Shown here: positions 26,501-35,700 of the stretch, piece by piece
Position numbering within the stretch: the stretch's first letter is position 1
How the letters are laid out: every line of letters starts with the position of its first letter
Origin: an uncultured Prevotella sp.
Lineage (GTDB): Bacteria; Bacteroidota; Bacteroidia; Bacteroidales; Bacteroidaceae
Assembly (NCBI GenBank): GCA_900771975.1
Contig: CAAGPV010000078.1
Span: forward strand, 1 to 64,000
DNA: 64,000 nucleotides
Direction of reading: 5' to 3'
Translations under genes and position numbers: made by a program
Notes under the pieces: generated by a model
What the model was told of the DNA's origin: nothing
Database searches by the model: none
What the model saw: only the letters and a program-made list of their open reading frames with translations

Positions 26501-29500
26501 GGGGTGGCATGATGCGCAAGCTGGACACCAATGACTTCGAGGCTGCCAACATAGAGTATATAGAGTTCTGGATGCTTGATCCATTCATCTATAGCAGTCA
26601 GACAGCTGAAGCCAATCAGTATGGAGGTGATTTCTATATCGATTTGGGTGAGGTGAGCGAAGACATCCTCCACGACGGAAAGAAATTCTATGAGAGCGGA
26701 ATGCCCGTTGATGGTTCTCAAAGCTGGACTACCACCCAGTGGGGACGCATACCAACACAAGCCACGGTCACTTATGCCTTTGCAACGAGCAGTGGAAGCC
26801 GTGCTTTGCAAGACGTGGGCTTTAACGGTTTGACCGATGCAGAGGAGCAACAGTTCGATTCCTATCAGGATTTCTTAACCCAAGTAAGAGGAAAAGTGAA
26901 TCAGGCCGTCTTCGATTCTATTTGGGCCGACCCCGCCAATGACGACTATCATTATTTCCGTGGAACGGATTTCGACCGCATTCAAGCTCCAATTTTGCAG
27001 CGATACAAGCGCATCAACAATCCTCAAGGCAACTCGCCCGACACCGACACACGCTCGGAAAGCTATGATACCTCTTACAAGACCACTCCCGATGTGGAAG
27101 ACATCAATCAGGATTACACCCTCAACGAGTATGAAAAATATTACCAATACCATGTGTCGATACGTCCAGAAGACTTGGTGGTGGGCCAAAACTTTATAGT
27201 GGATAAACGGGAAGTGTCACGTAAACTGCGTAATGGAAGCACCGGACACGCCACTTGGTATCAGTTTAGAATACCGTTGGACGAATATCAGAAGAAGGAA
27301 GGATCCATCAGCGATTTCTCCAGCATCCGCTTTATGCGAATGTTCTTGACCAACTTTGAGAAACCCATCGTCTTGCGTTTCGGCACCTTAGACCTTGTGC
27401 GTGGCGAGTGGCGTGTTTACGATCAGAACCTTACAAACTCGGCATCTACAAGCGGCAAACTTGCGGTGAGTGCTGTCAACCTTGAAGAAAATAGTGATAA
27501 AACGCCGGTCAACTATACACTTCCTCCTGGAATTGAACGTCCGCAAGACCCGACCCAGCCCCAGTTGGTACAATCCAACGAGCAAGCTTTAGCCATGACG
27601 GTCAGTGATTTGGGCACCGGCGAGTCGAAGTGTGTGTACAAGAACACTACTCTTGACCTGCGTCAGTACAAGCGTTTGCAACTATTTGTTCACGCCAATG
27701 CCTTAGAACAAAACACTTCCAACCTGACAGACAACCAACTGGCAGTATTTGTTCGTTTGGGCTCCGACTATAAGAACAACTACTACGAGTACGAAATTCC
27801 ACTTTCCCTAACCCCTGAAGGCCACTACGACGGTATGAGTTTGGCTGGTTGTCAGGCCGTTTGGCCCGAGGCAAACATGCTCGATGTCCCTTTAAGCGTT
27901 TTCACCGATGTCAAGAAACAACGCAATCAGGGGCGTGCCACAGGCATAGCCAGTTATAACCGTGAGTTTAGCACCTACGACGAGAGCCATCCCAACAACA
28001 AGATTAGCATCATGGGTAATCCTACTCTTGGCGAAGTGAAAACGATGATAATCGGTGTTCGAAACCTAAGTGGCGACCCCAAGAGCGGCGAGGTGTGGGT
28101 AAACGAGCTGCGCCTTTTAGAATACAACAATAAAGGAGGGTGGGCAGCCCAAGGCAATCTTAACGTCCAGCTCTCCGATTTGGGCACAGTCAATGTGCAA
28201 GGACGTTATTCTACTGACGGTTTTGGCGGCTTGGAACAAGGTGTCAATGAGCGTTCTCAGGAAAGCGAAAGCAGGATTGCAGTCACCACCAACATCGAAT
28301 TGGGAAAGTTCTTCCCTGACAAGGCCAAGGTGAGTGCACCTCTTTATTATAGTGTGGAGAAGACCGAAAGTCGTCCAAAGTATAATCCTTTGGACACAGA
28401 TATGCTTCTTGACGATGCCTTGCAATCCACTGCCAGCCAGCAAGAGCACGACTCCATAGAAGCCATAGCGGTCACCAAGAAGACCGTTACTAACTTTTCG
28501 CTCTCCAATGTGCGTGTTGGCATTCAGAACAAACGCCACCCGATGCCTTACGATCCTGCCAACTTCTCGTTCTCTTATAGCCATAGCTATAGTCACACCA
28601 CGGGCGAAACGACGGTCTATGAGGACGAACACAACTGGCGAGGTGCTCTCAATTACAGTTGGACACCTGTCTATAAGGCATGGGAACCTTTCAAGAAACT
28701 CATCAAGAGCAAGTCCAAATGGTTTGACATCCTAAAGCGTTTCGGTCTGAACTGGCTTCCTCAGAACGTTGCTTTCAACACCGAGATGACGCGCAACTAC
28801 TATGAATTGCAGGAGCGCGACATGGAATCAACAGAAAATTCTAAACTCCCACTAACGTTTAACGAGCAGTTTTTGTGGAACCGAGACTTCTCGTTGCGGT
28901 GGGATCTCACCCGAAATCTTCACTTAAACTTCCAAAGTGCCACCCATGCAGAGATAGAAGAGCCCTATACTCCAATCAACAAGGACTTGTATCCTGACCA
29001 GTATTCGGCATGGAAAGACTCTGTCAGGACGAGCATCAAGCACTGGGGAACACCCCTTGACTACCAGCAGAACTTTACGGCCTCCTACAAGTTGCCACTC
29101 AATTTAATCCCCATTTTCGACTGGCTGAATGCAGATGCCAGTTACAGTTCTGCCTATACGTGGGTGCGTGGAACCGATCTCGAAGACGGAACGTCGTTGG
29201 GTAATACTGTCACCACCAACCGCACGCTCAACCTTAATGGGACATTCAACATGGAACGCCTTTACAATCACATTCCGTTCCTCAAGAAAACCAATGACCG
29301 TTTTAACAAGAATACGCGTCCTGTCTCATCGAAGAGACAGGCGGGAGCGATTGCTAAAGGCCAAAAGAACAAACCCGTTGAAGACCCCAAGAAGAAGAAA
29401 CTGCCCAAGAACAAACGCAGTTTTGAAAAGGAAGTGACGATAGCCGCCGACTCGGCCGTTATTGTTACACATAGCAAAAAGACCAAACGTATCATCGTTT

Positions 29501-31116
29501 CAGCAAAAGACAAGGACGGCCATCCGCTCAAGTTGAAATGGCGAAAGGTGGACGACAACAAGATAAAACTCTTCAACAAGACCGATTCTGCCATCCGCAT
29601 GAAGCTAACCGTTACCGCCAAGGAGCCCTTGGAGCAAAAAGGTTGGTACAAGACGGCACAGTGTTTGGCACGTGTATTGATGATGGTGCGTAACGTGAGC
29701 GTGTCCTATCGCAATCAATACTCCATGTCTTTGCCCGGCTTTATGCCGACCATTGGCGATGCGTTTGGACAAACCCGTGGAACGGGAGCCTTGTCGCCGG
29801 GACTGGATTTCGCCTTCGGCTTCGTGGGAGACGATTACATCAACAAGGCTCGCGACAACAACTGGTTGCTCTTTAACGACTCTGTTGCCACCCCTGCTAC
29901 CACCAATAAGACCGAAGACTTGCAGCTTCGTGTGACGCTCGAGCCCGTCAAAAATCTCAAGATAGACCTTAATGCAAGCCGTACGCAAACTACGTCCAAG
30001 AGCATACAGTATATGTATGCTGGCAATCCCACAACCCAGAGCGGTACATTCACGATGACCACCATCTCGTTAGGGTCTGCTTTTGAGGGTATCGGCAATG
30101 CCAATGACGGTTATCGTAGCAAGACTTTCGAGAAGTTTGTCAACTCTTTGCTGGCTTACCGCAACCGGGTTGAAGCCCAGTATGCCGGTGCTTCCTATCC
30201 AGCCTCGATGGGTGGAGGAAAGTTTGATCCGGCTGTGGGAGCAGTGAATGCCTATAGTTCGGATGTCATGATACCAGCCTTCCTGCACGCTTATACCTCT
30301 ATGGGGGGAAACAACCTTGACCTTTTCCCCGCTTTGACCTCATTGTTGCCCAACTGGTCCATACGTTATAGCGGTCTTGCCCAGTTGCCTTGGTTCCGTG
30401 ATGTGTTCAAGAGCTTCAACCTCAACCATTCTTACAAGAGCATATATGCCGTTGGTGCCTATCAGAGTTACAGTACATGGCAGGAGTATATGAATGGATT
30501 GGGCTTTGTGGCCGATGCTACCACAGGTGCACCCATACCGAGTTCCATGTACAATGTGGGACAGGTAAGCATCAACGAAGCCTTCTCGCCACTGTTGGGA
30601 GTGGATTTTACTTTGCAAAACAATATGACCGCCAAACTGGAATATCGTCAGACACGTGTGTTGTCGCTCTCTATGACGAGTATACAGTTGAACGAAGCTA
30701 CATCAAAGGACTGGGTGATAGGGTTGGGTTATAAGATTAACAACTTTAGTCTGTTTGGTGGTGGCAACCATCGCAAGGTGAAAGGAAATACCAAGAAGCC
30801 CGATGACAAGAACCAGCAGCAAAGCCAACGCCAACGTGGTCGCAACGGTTTAAATCACGATTTGAACCTGCGGTTCGATTTAAGCTATCGCAAGCAGGCC
30901 GCAATCAGTCGTGACATAGCTACTCTGACAAGCGCTGCAAGCAGCGGCAACACGGCTTTCAAGTTGAGCTTTACCGCTGACTATACTCTTAGCAAACTCA
31001 TCACCATGAGCTTCTATTACGACATGCAAACCAATACGCCATTGTTGTCAAGCAGTAGCTATCCCACCACCACCCATGACTTTGGTTTCAATATGAAGCT
31101 TTCGCTTACACGTTAG
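23572..31116 (+). CDS. sprA: Type IX secretion translocon SprA (Sov)
   Basis: Giant outer-membrane beta-barrel that forms the protein-conducting channel of the type IX secretion system. The 2514-residue length matches SprA/Sov. It begins with a signal peptide (about residues 7-24, hydrophobic LLLLCVSVWTLAG), then repeated SprA-type domains rich in alternating polar/aromatic strands, and it ends with strands and Thr-Arg at the outer membrane. A Lys-rich, Pro-rich low-complexity insert lies near residues 1915-1950. The only start that keeps the signal peptide is TTG at 23572, preceded by AAGGG; there is an in-frame stop just upstream, and the next ATG is 25 codons in. It is co-transcribed with ruvA. 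Confidence 0.95.
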   Translation: MKYRNNISFLVLLLLCVSVWTLAGQMGWTSSAMPFLSLVAPPDTAKKVQMPELEIDDEAIPDSLLHPRWKVQRTTPVTFDDLRQGSYDLARPENMQQTVEYNDTLDRYIIGNKIGGTYVTAPIMMTPEEYRKWSESRSFSDYYRSKNQEILQTQGKEKFDFSDMHFSLGPAEKIFGPGGVRIKTQGTAELKFGATLKNIDNPSLPIRNRKTTTMDFDEKINLNVNGKVGDKVNMNLNYNTDATFDFDQQNLKLKYEGKEDEIVKLVEAGNVSFPSNNSLVQGASSLFGVRTDFQFGKLKLQTVLSQKKSSSKSVSSKGGKQLTPFEIDVADYEENRHFFLSQYFRDKYDASMKTLPNLTTGVTINRVEIWVTNKTGTTQNTRNIIALTDLGEGNKVSNTALWGSGAGSVPSNNANSEYTMMTTAYAGARDIDQASTVLEGGGLVGGADYEKLSNARLLNSSEYTVNQALGYVSLKTSLQTDQVLAIAYEYTYGGQTYQVGEFSSDVTNANQALFVKSLKNTSNNPQQGNWDLMMKNVYYLASTVEKEKFRLDVKYQSDTTGVYLSYIPEAQVKDKPIIKLLGADRLDNNNRTNPNGYFDYVEGYTVSNGRVFFPAAEPFGEAMYQALVKSGVSDSKARQYAFTELYDSTKTIAKQIAEKDKYQLVGQFRGTTANVISLGAYNVPQGSVVVTAGGVTLTEGSDYSVDYSAGEVTILNQSIIDAGTAVNVSLESNTDYAQERKTMLGLNWEYDFSKNFQLGGTFMHLSEQALTTKVNMGSEPLNNTIWGLNLNWKKESQWLTNMLDKLPFLHLTQPSNISLSAEFAQLIAGQSKGTQDNASYLDDFENTKNAIDVSQPTSWIISSVPSDFPEHTDKTTLQSGYWRSLLAWYNIDPLFTRRSSSLTPAHIKSDLDQLSNHYVREIYVNELFPNRDQSSYNGATSTLPILNLAYYPQERGPYNFNPDLDANGHLTLPKRTWGGMMRKLDTNDFEAANIEYIEFWMLDPFIYSSQTAEANQYGGDFYIDLGEVSEDILHDGKKFYESGMPVDGSQSWTTTQWGRIPTQATVTYAFATSSGSRALQDVGFNGLTDAEEQQFDSYQDFLTQVRGKVNQAVFDSIWADPANDDYHYFRGTDFDRIQAPILQRYKRINNPQGNSPDTDTRSESYDTSYKTTPDVEDINQDYTLNEYEKYYQYHVSIRPEDLVVGQNFIVDKREVSRKLRNGSTGHATWYQFRIPLDEYQKKEGSISDFSSIRFMRMFLTNFEKPIVLRFGTLDLVRGEWRVYDQNLTNSASTSGKLAVSAVNLEENSDKTPVNYTLPPGIERPQDPTQPQLVQSNEQALAMTVSDLGTGESKCVYKNTTLDLRQYKRLQLFVHANALEQNTSNLTDNQLAVFVRLGSDYKNNYYEYEIPLSLTPEGHYDGMSLAGCQAVWPEANMLDVPLSVFTDVKKQRNQGRATGIASYNREFSTYDESHPNNKISIMGNPTLGEVKTMIIGVRNLSGDPKSGEVWVNELRLLEYNNKGGWAAQGNLNVQLSDLGTVNVQGRYSTDGFGGLEQGVNERSQESESRIAVTTNIELGKFFPDKAKVSAPLYYSVEKTESRPKYNPLDTDMLLDDALQSTASQQEHDSIEAIAVTKKTVTNFSLSNVRVGIQNKRHPMPYDPANFSFSYSHSYSHTTGETTVYEDEHNWRGALNYSWTPVYKAWEPFKKLIKSKSKWFDILKRFGLNWLPQNVAFNTEMTRNYYELQERDMESTENSKLPLTFNEQFLWNRDFSLRWDLTRNLHLNFQSATHAEIEEPYTPINKDLYPDQYSAWKDSVRTSIKHWGTPLDYQQNFTASYKLPLNLIPIFDWLNADASYSSAYTWVRGTDLEDGTSLGNTVTTNRTLNLNGTFNMERLYNHIPFLKKTNDRFNKNTRPVSSKRQAGAIAKGQKNKPVEDPKKKKLPKNKRSFEKEVTIAADSAVIVTHSKKTKRIIVSAKDKDGHPLKLKWRKVDDNKIKLFNKTDSAIRMKLTVTAKEPLEQKGWYKTAQCLARVLMMVRNVSVSYRNQYSMSLPGFMPTIGDAFGQTRGTGALSPGLDFAFGFVGDDYINKARDNNWLLFNDSVATPATTNKTEDLQLRVTLEPVKNLKIDLNASRTQTTSKSIQYMYAGNPTTQSGTFTMTTISLGSAFEGIGNANDGYRSKTFEKFVNSLLAYRNRVEAQYAGASYPASMGGGKFDPAVGAVNAYSSDVMIPAFLHAYTSMGGNNLDLFPALTSLLPNWSIRYSGLAQLPWFRDVFKSFNLNHSYKSIYAVGAYQSYSTWQEYMNGLGFVADATTGAPIPSSMYNVGQVSINEAFSPLLGVDFTLQNNMTAKLEYRQTRVLSLSMTSIQLNEATSKDWVIGLGYKINNFSLFGGGNHRKVKGNTKKPDDKNQQQSQRQRGRNGLNHDLNLRFDLSYRKQAAISRDIATLTSAASSGNTAFKLSFTADYTLSKLITMSFYYDMQTNTPLLSSSSYPTTTHDFGFNMKLSLTR

Positions 31117-31143
31117 TAGTGTGGATGTGATGGGTAAGCAACT

Positions 31144-31160
31144 GAAAAATCCTATTTTTC
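31144..31160 (+). terminator. Weak hairpin after sprA
   Basis: GAAAAAT / ATTTTTC with a 3-base loop lies 27 bases after the sprA stop and overlaps the last codons of the convergent hydrolase gene. It is AT-only, so a guess. Confidence 0.3.
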
Positions 31161-32333
31161 TGGCTTTAGCCATTGGTCAAGAAAGCTGAAAGCCCGCTCT
31201 TGCACGTCTATACCGCAGTGGTGTGGCATATCCCAAAGCTCTGTTTCGAGGCGGTTGTCTGCCTGCTGGCTCTTCCACACGTTGTGCATTGTTGCATAGG
31301 CATCTTCAACTCCCTTTACCGGAAAGAGCTTGTCTTGGGTTCCACCTATGAAGAGCATGGGCTTGGGACAAGCTATGGAGGCTATGTGGGGGTAGTCTAA
31401 GTATTGGCGTAGCCCAGGAATGCAGTTGGCGAAGCCCCCGTTTTCGGTGCGTTTGTTGTGTAAGGACAACTGTGCTCGGGTTGTCACCATCCAGCAAATG
31501 CAGACACCTGCAGCAATTTTCTCGGACAGTGCTGCCAACATCCACGAGCGGTAGGCTCCCATCGAAAAGCCAAAACAGCCTATGCGCTTTGCGTCTACAC
31601 AGGGTAGGGAGGCAAGAAAGTCTGTTGCAGCAATGTCGTCGTAGGTCATAAAAGCCGATAAGTCGCGTCCCAGCATCATCATGTTGCCGGCAATGATGTC
31701 ATACTTTTTTCGGTCTACCCCCTCTTTGCGTCCTCGTTCTCCCCAAAGGGGCGCATCTAAAGCCAGTACCACATAGCCACGTTTGGCCAGTTCGTCTCCA
31801 ACGTAACGACCGTCGTAAAGCTTTTCTACCCATGCCTGTGCATCTGCTGCCACCTCACTGTTTTCGGCAATGGGGCGGACCACTTTTTCCTTTCCGATAA
31901 ACAGATGGCCTCCATGGTCGTGTAAAGCAATGACGGCAGGGTGGGGCTTGTCGCCCTTTGGTACAAGCAAATAGGCTGTAATGCGAGCATAGGCGTTGAT
32001 GTTGAAGCAAATCTTTTTGGCTATATACCCGTCTCGTAGTTCGGTGGCCATTACCTCATAGTTGAACTGGCTGGCCCGTTTGGGTGGCTGCATCATGCAG
32101 TTGAAGACGGTTTGTCGGGCTGATTTTTTCCACAAAGTAAAGTCTGTGATGGAGCTATTGCCCCATGCCTGGGGATAGGTGAGCTCCTCTTGCAGCGAGT
32201 CGACATAGCAAGGAAGGTCGTGAACATATTCAAATTGCTCACGTTTTTGCAGCGATTGTGCTGCAATGGGCAGTGACAGGAAGAGGCCAATGGCCATGGC
32301 GAGGTTGTGTGTTTGGAAGCGATGGTGTTTCAT
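31152..32333 (-). CDS. Secreted alpha/beta hydrolase (dienelactone hydrolase / acetyl esterase type)
   Basis: Predicted exported serine hydrolase of about 393 residues. It has a signal peptide (MKHHRFQTHNLAMAIGLFLS, cleavage after IAAQ), a VIALHDHGGH oxyanion segment, the nucleophile elbow GFSMGA (Ser), an acid-bearing GTQDKLFP segment and a late His in MPHHCG. This fits abhydrolase families that include acetyl xylan esterases and dienelactone hydrolases; the substrate is not known. A TTG further upstream is in frame, but the ATG at 32333 sits five bases after a TAACTTTG box and starts a normal signal peptide, so I use it. It stands alone between sprA and the BspA-like locus. Confidence 0.82.
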   Translation of the reverse strand: MKHHRFQTHNLAMAIGLFLSLPIAAQSLQKREQFEYVHDLPCYVDSLQEELTYPQAWGNSSITDFTLWKKSARQTVFNCMMQPPKRASQFNYEVMATELRDGYIAKKICFNINAYARITAYLLVPKGDKPHPAVIALHDHGGHLFIGKEKVVRPIAENSEVAADAQAWVEKLYDGRYVGDELAKRGYVVLALDAPLWGERGRKEGVDRKKYDIIAGNMMMLGRDLSAFMTYDDIAATDFLASLPCVDAKRIGCFGFSMGAYRSWMLAALSEKIAAGVCICWMVTTRAQLSLHNKRTENGGFANCIPGLRQYLDYPHIASIACPKPMLFIGGTQDKLFPVKGVEDAYATMHNVWKSQQADNRLETELWDMPHHCGIDVQERAFSFLDQWLKPEK

Positions 32334-32338
32334 GGTGT

Positions 32339-32346
32339 CAAAGTTA
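32339..32346 (-). promoter_or_regulatory. -7 promoter box of the hydrolase gene
   Basis: TAACTTTG on the minus strand, with only ACACC between it and the ATG. No TTTG lies at the usual 19-21 base spacing (nearest are 12 and 26). Confidence 0.5.
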
Positions 32347-32385
32347 CGCAATTTTTTTCAAACATGTGCCCACAAAACAACAAAT

Positions 32386-32414
32386 CGGCTATCCCTCAAA
32401 ATGAAGGATAGCCG
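32386..32414 (-). terminator. Terminator of the BspA-like / small peptide operon
   Basis: A perfect 9-base stem (CGGCTATCC) with an 11-base loop, followed on the minus strand by a T-rich stretch (ATTTGTTGTTTTG). Confidence 0.75.
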
Positions 32415-32452
32415 AAGTAGCGAGTTTTATTTTTTATTGAAGTCAGGTGTGT

Positions 32453-32698
32453 TTAATCGTCCCAGTTGGCCCAAGGGTTGTCCTTGCCACGGTTGCCAGT
32501 ACCTTCAGCATTCTGTCCGTGAATGAAGGTTTGGCCGGCAGTGGCGTTCCTAATCTCTTGAAGGTTGCCTCCTGTTATCACCCATTCGCTCTCTGCCTGC
32601 ATACTTGTTGCACGTGTGCCTTTAAGAGTAGCGGCTATGAAACTTTCCGTTTCTACCATTACATGGTCTATTGTGGGCTTTACATAAACTTTTTTCAT
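32453..32698 (-). CDS. Small MKKxYxxP-type protein of unknown function
   Basis: An 81-residue protein, 29 bases after the BspA-like gene in the same direction and followed by a terminator, so it closes that transcript. It starts MKKVYVKPTIDHVMVETES and ends GKDNPWANWDD. Short proteins with an MKKxYxxP start and a variable Gly/Asn/acidic end are very common next to exported proteins in Prevotella and Bacteroides, but I know of no assigned function. There is no standard signal peptide. A modified or exported peptide is possible but unproven. Confidence 0.65.
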   Translation of the reverse strand: MKKVYVKPTIDHVMVETESFIAATLKGTRATSMQAESEWVITGGNLQEIRNATAGQTFIHGQNAEGTGNRGKDNPWANWDD

Positions 32699-32727
32699 TT
32701 CTTCAGATTTCTAATTAGCGGTTAGTC

Positions 32728-35700
32728 TTATTTTACGATAAACTTCTTTCCTGCAATGATGTAGACGCCTTTCGGAAGCCCTTCAACGTTACCGTTGTGT
32801 GCCACCACTTGTCCGTTCAGGTTGTAGACAGTGGCATTCTCCACGCTCTGTATGCTGCCGTTGGCGGTCATGTGTCCTATGGCAGTGGCGTTGCCTTCAT
32901 CGAAAGCAAGTTTTACCTTTGTGTCTCCTGAAGGATTTGGCAAGGCGTCTTCGTGGGCGTCACGTTGTTCTGTGTCACTGCTGCAGGAGAAAGCCCACTT
33001 GCCGGCCTCTTTGTCTGGTATGGTCCATGTTGCCTCTTCGACGTTGAAGTGGCCCACTATTGAGGTGTAGGCGTTCCAGTTCTTGATGGTAGGCTTTTCG
33101 GTCTGATAGAAATAGTTGACCCAACCATTGGTGTTTGTCGGGTCTTCACACCATGCCAGGAAATAAGCATAGGTGGGAATGTATTGCTTGGTGTAGCTTC
33201 CCAAGAATGTGTACATATAGGGGTTGCCATCAGTTGTGTTCAGAAGATTGCCGTTTTCGTCCTTTGCCTGTACCGTAATGCAGCAAGGGTCGTCAGTGGT
33301 TTGCGGACGAGGATGCTTGCCCACCTCATCTGTAATCTTCTTTGTTGCCTCTTTCAGCGTTTCATACTGCTCGTCCGAAAGGGTGAAGGTTGGCCCTGTG
33401 TAGGCTTCACCATTCTCAGATGTATAGGTTTTCAGAGCCGGCTTAATCATGTAGGGCATACGCCACTTGAGCACATCGCCTGTGTAGGTGTTGTCCTTGG
33501 CTTCCTGTACGAGGTCTTTACCGAACTCCAGACAAATGAGGTTTTTGGTGTAGTCGCGCGTAACACCTGTAAGTGTGCAGAGTTTTGTACCCTCGCCCCA
33601 TGTGTCTTCTATCTGTTGTGCGGTCATGTTGAATGGCAAGCAGATAGTCCACCAGTTGTTGTCGCTGGTAGAGAAGTGCCATTTCTTGTCGTCGGGATTA
33701 AAATAGTCGTATGCACCCACCAGCACAAACTGGTGCCAGCCTATCCATGTGTCATTCTGTTCCAATATGCTTTCGGTGCTTCCTTCGGTGTAGTTGGGGT
33801 TCTTGGGAGCAAAACTGTTATAGATGGCGTTCTCGCCGCTGATGGCTTTCAAGCCATACTTTTTTGCATAATCTTTGAGATTTCCGTCTTTGTCAGCCAA
33901 GTCTTCACGCTTATTATATTTCTCTCCTTTTCCGCCATAAAGACTTCCAGTCTCATCGCGCTCAGTCCAGTTATTCCATGTGTAACCCGTATTAGCCTGG
34001 TTGAAGGAACGTTGCCATTCATCGTGGGTGGGCCAGATGAAGACATTACCGTTACCGTCTGTGGTGCCGGCTTCGTCAACAAGCGAGTAGTCGCGTTGCA
34101 AGTCTGTAAACAACTCAGCTTTTGCCTTGGGCAGTCCGTTGGGGAAGTGAAGGATGCCAAAGAGTTTATCCTTTGCATTTTGGTAGTTCTTACGGGTGAT
34201 GGGATGACTTCCGTCAAAGCCACCCCAACCTTGAAGTGTACCGGAAGAGAAGGCGTCTTTTTCGCAATAAGGCACTTCTTTGGCTTTGTTGAGGCTGACA
34301 TACACATCGGTAAACTGCTCAACGTTGGCAAACGCGTTTTTCTCGATGCGTTTCAGGTTGGTGGGAAGTTGCACAGTGTGCTCGGTATTCTCATCGGTGA
34401 TGTCGGGCTCTTGCTCCTGAAACTTACCTCCTACCAAATAGCCGCTTTTTCCGGCCTTATTTTCAGCCGTGGTATAGACAAGTACCAAGTTAGCGATGTT
34501 TTTGAATGCACAACTTCCTATTTCGGTGTAATTGGCAGGAATGCAGATGCTCTGAAGCTTTGTTACACCTTGCGGGCAAAAACTGCTTGGTAGACGATAG
34601 ACGCTTTCGTCAGTAGGGAGTTTTATGCTGGTCAGTGTATTCCCATAGCCCATCTGGCTCAGGCAGAGGTCGTTTTGTGCGGCTTTTTTCTCTTCTTCAC
34701 TAATGTTCTCGCCCTTGTTCCACAGGCGTAGATGGGAATAGTCGAAATCGGTAGCATTCGTGAAATCAAGTATTCCCGTAACATCGGTTCCTGTTTTTCC
34801 TTGCGTGATGGCTCCATTATTATCTTTTTCTGAGACTGTCAGATGGCCGTTTTCGTCCACTTTGATATCCCTTGCAGCCAAATCTTTAGCATAAGCAAGT
34901 CCGGAGAGTTGGTATTTGTGGGCTGAGCGAAGGTGATTTTTGTCCATCAATTCGGCAATGCTGTAAATACCTCCGCGTTCGTTGCTGCTGATGACGATAG
35001 AGTTTCTAATGGAGTCGGGGGTTAGTTGTTCGCTGATTTTTATACCCACAGCCTTCAGGTTTTTGCAAGCGTTCTCTCCTTCAAACCAGTTGTTGAAGGT
35101 GGGGTCGGTAGGATAGTCATCGTTTTCGGGAAGAACGAGATATTCAATATATTCGTTTGTATATTTGTCCAAGGCTGGGTTGATGTCTATTTCATTGCCG
35201 TCAGCATCCACGTGTGTAAGGTTGCTGAGGTCGAGCCGGTTATTCTTGATACCTTTAAAAAAGTCAAAGTCATCTATATTGATATTGCCAAAGAAGACTT
35301 CTTTATACGCATCGTTTATATCGCTTTGGTAGTAATGATCGTTTTTGAAGGTTGCCAGTGCTCCCGCTTCAGCAGAATATCCATATAAATAATAGGGGTT
35401 ATCGGAGGACCCATAGGCACATACCAACTGCATAAATGCTTTGGCTGCAGCACCTTCTCCCAGTTTTATGTTTTTGAGATTGTCTTCCCATTGATCTAAA
35501 TTGGTGGCTCCGGTAGGCAGGGTGAGGGCCTTTACGTGAGGATTGGTGAAGGTCTCAAGTGTGCCACCTTCCCAACCACCGAATACGTTGGCCAAGACCA
35601 AACGTTTTACGTTGACGTTGTTGAGCGCAACAAGGATGTCTTTGTCATTGCCTTTTCCCAAGTTTTGATTTGTGTCATTAGCATCAAGACTGATAACGTT

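Noticed and set aside
33184..34593. 469-codon open frame opposite the BspA-like gene
   Set aside because: Antisense shadow; the minus-strand product has a signal peptide, leucine-rich repeats and a C-terminal tail.
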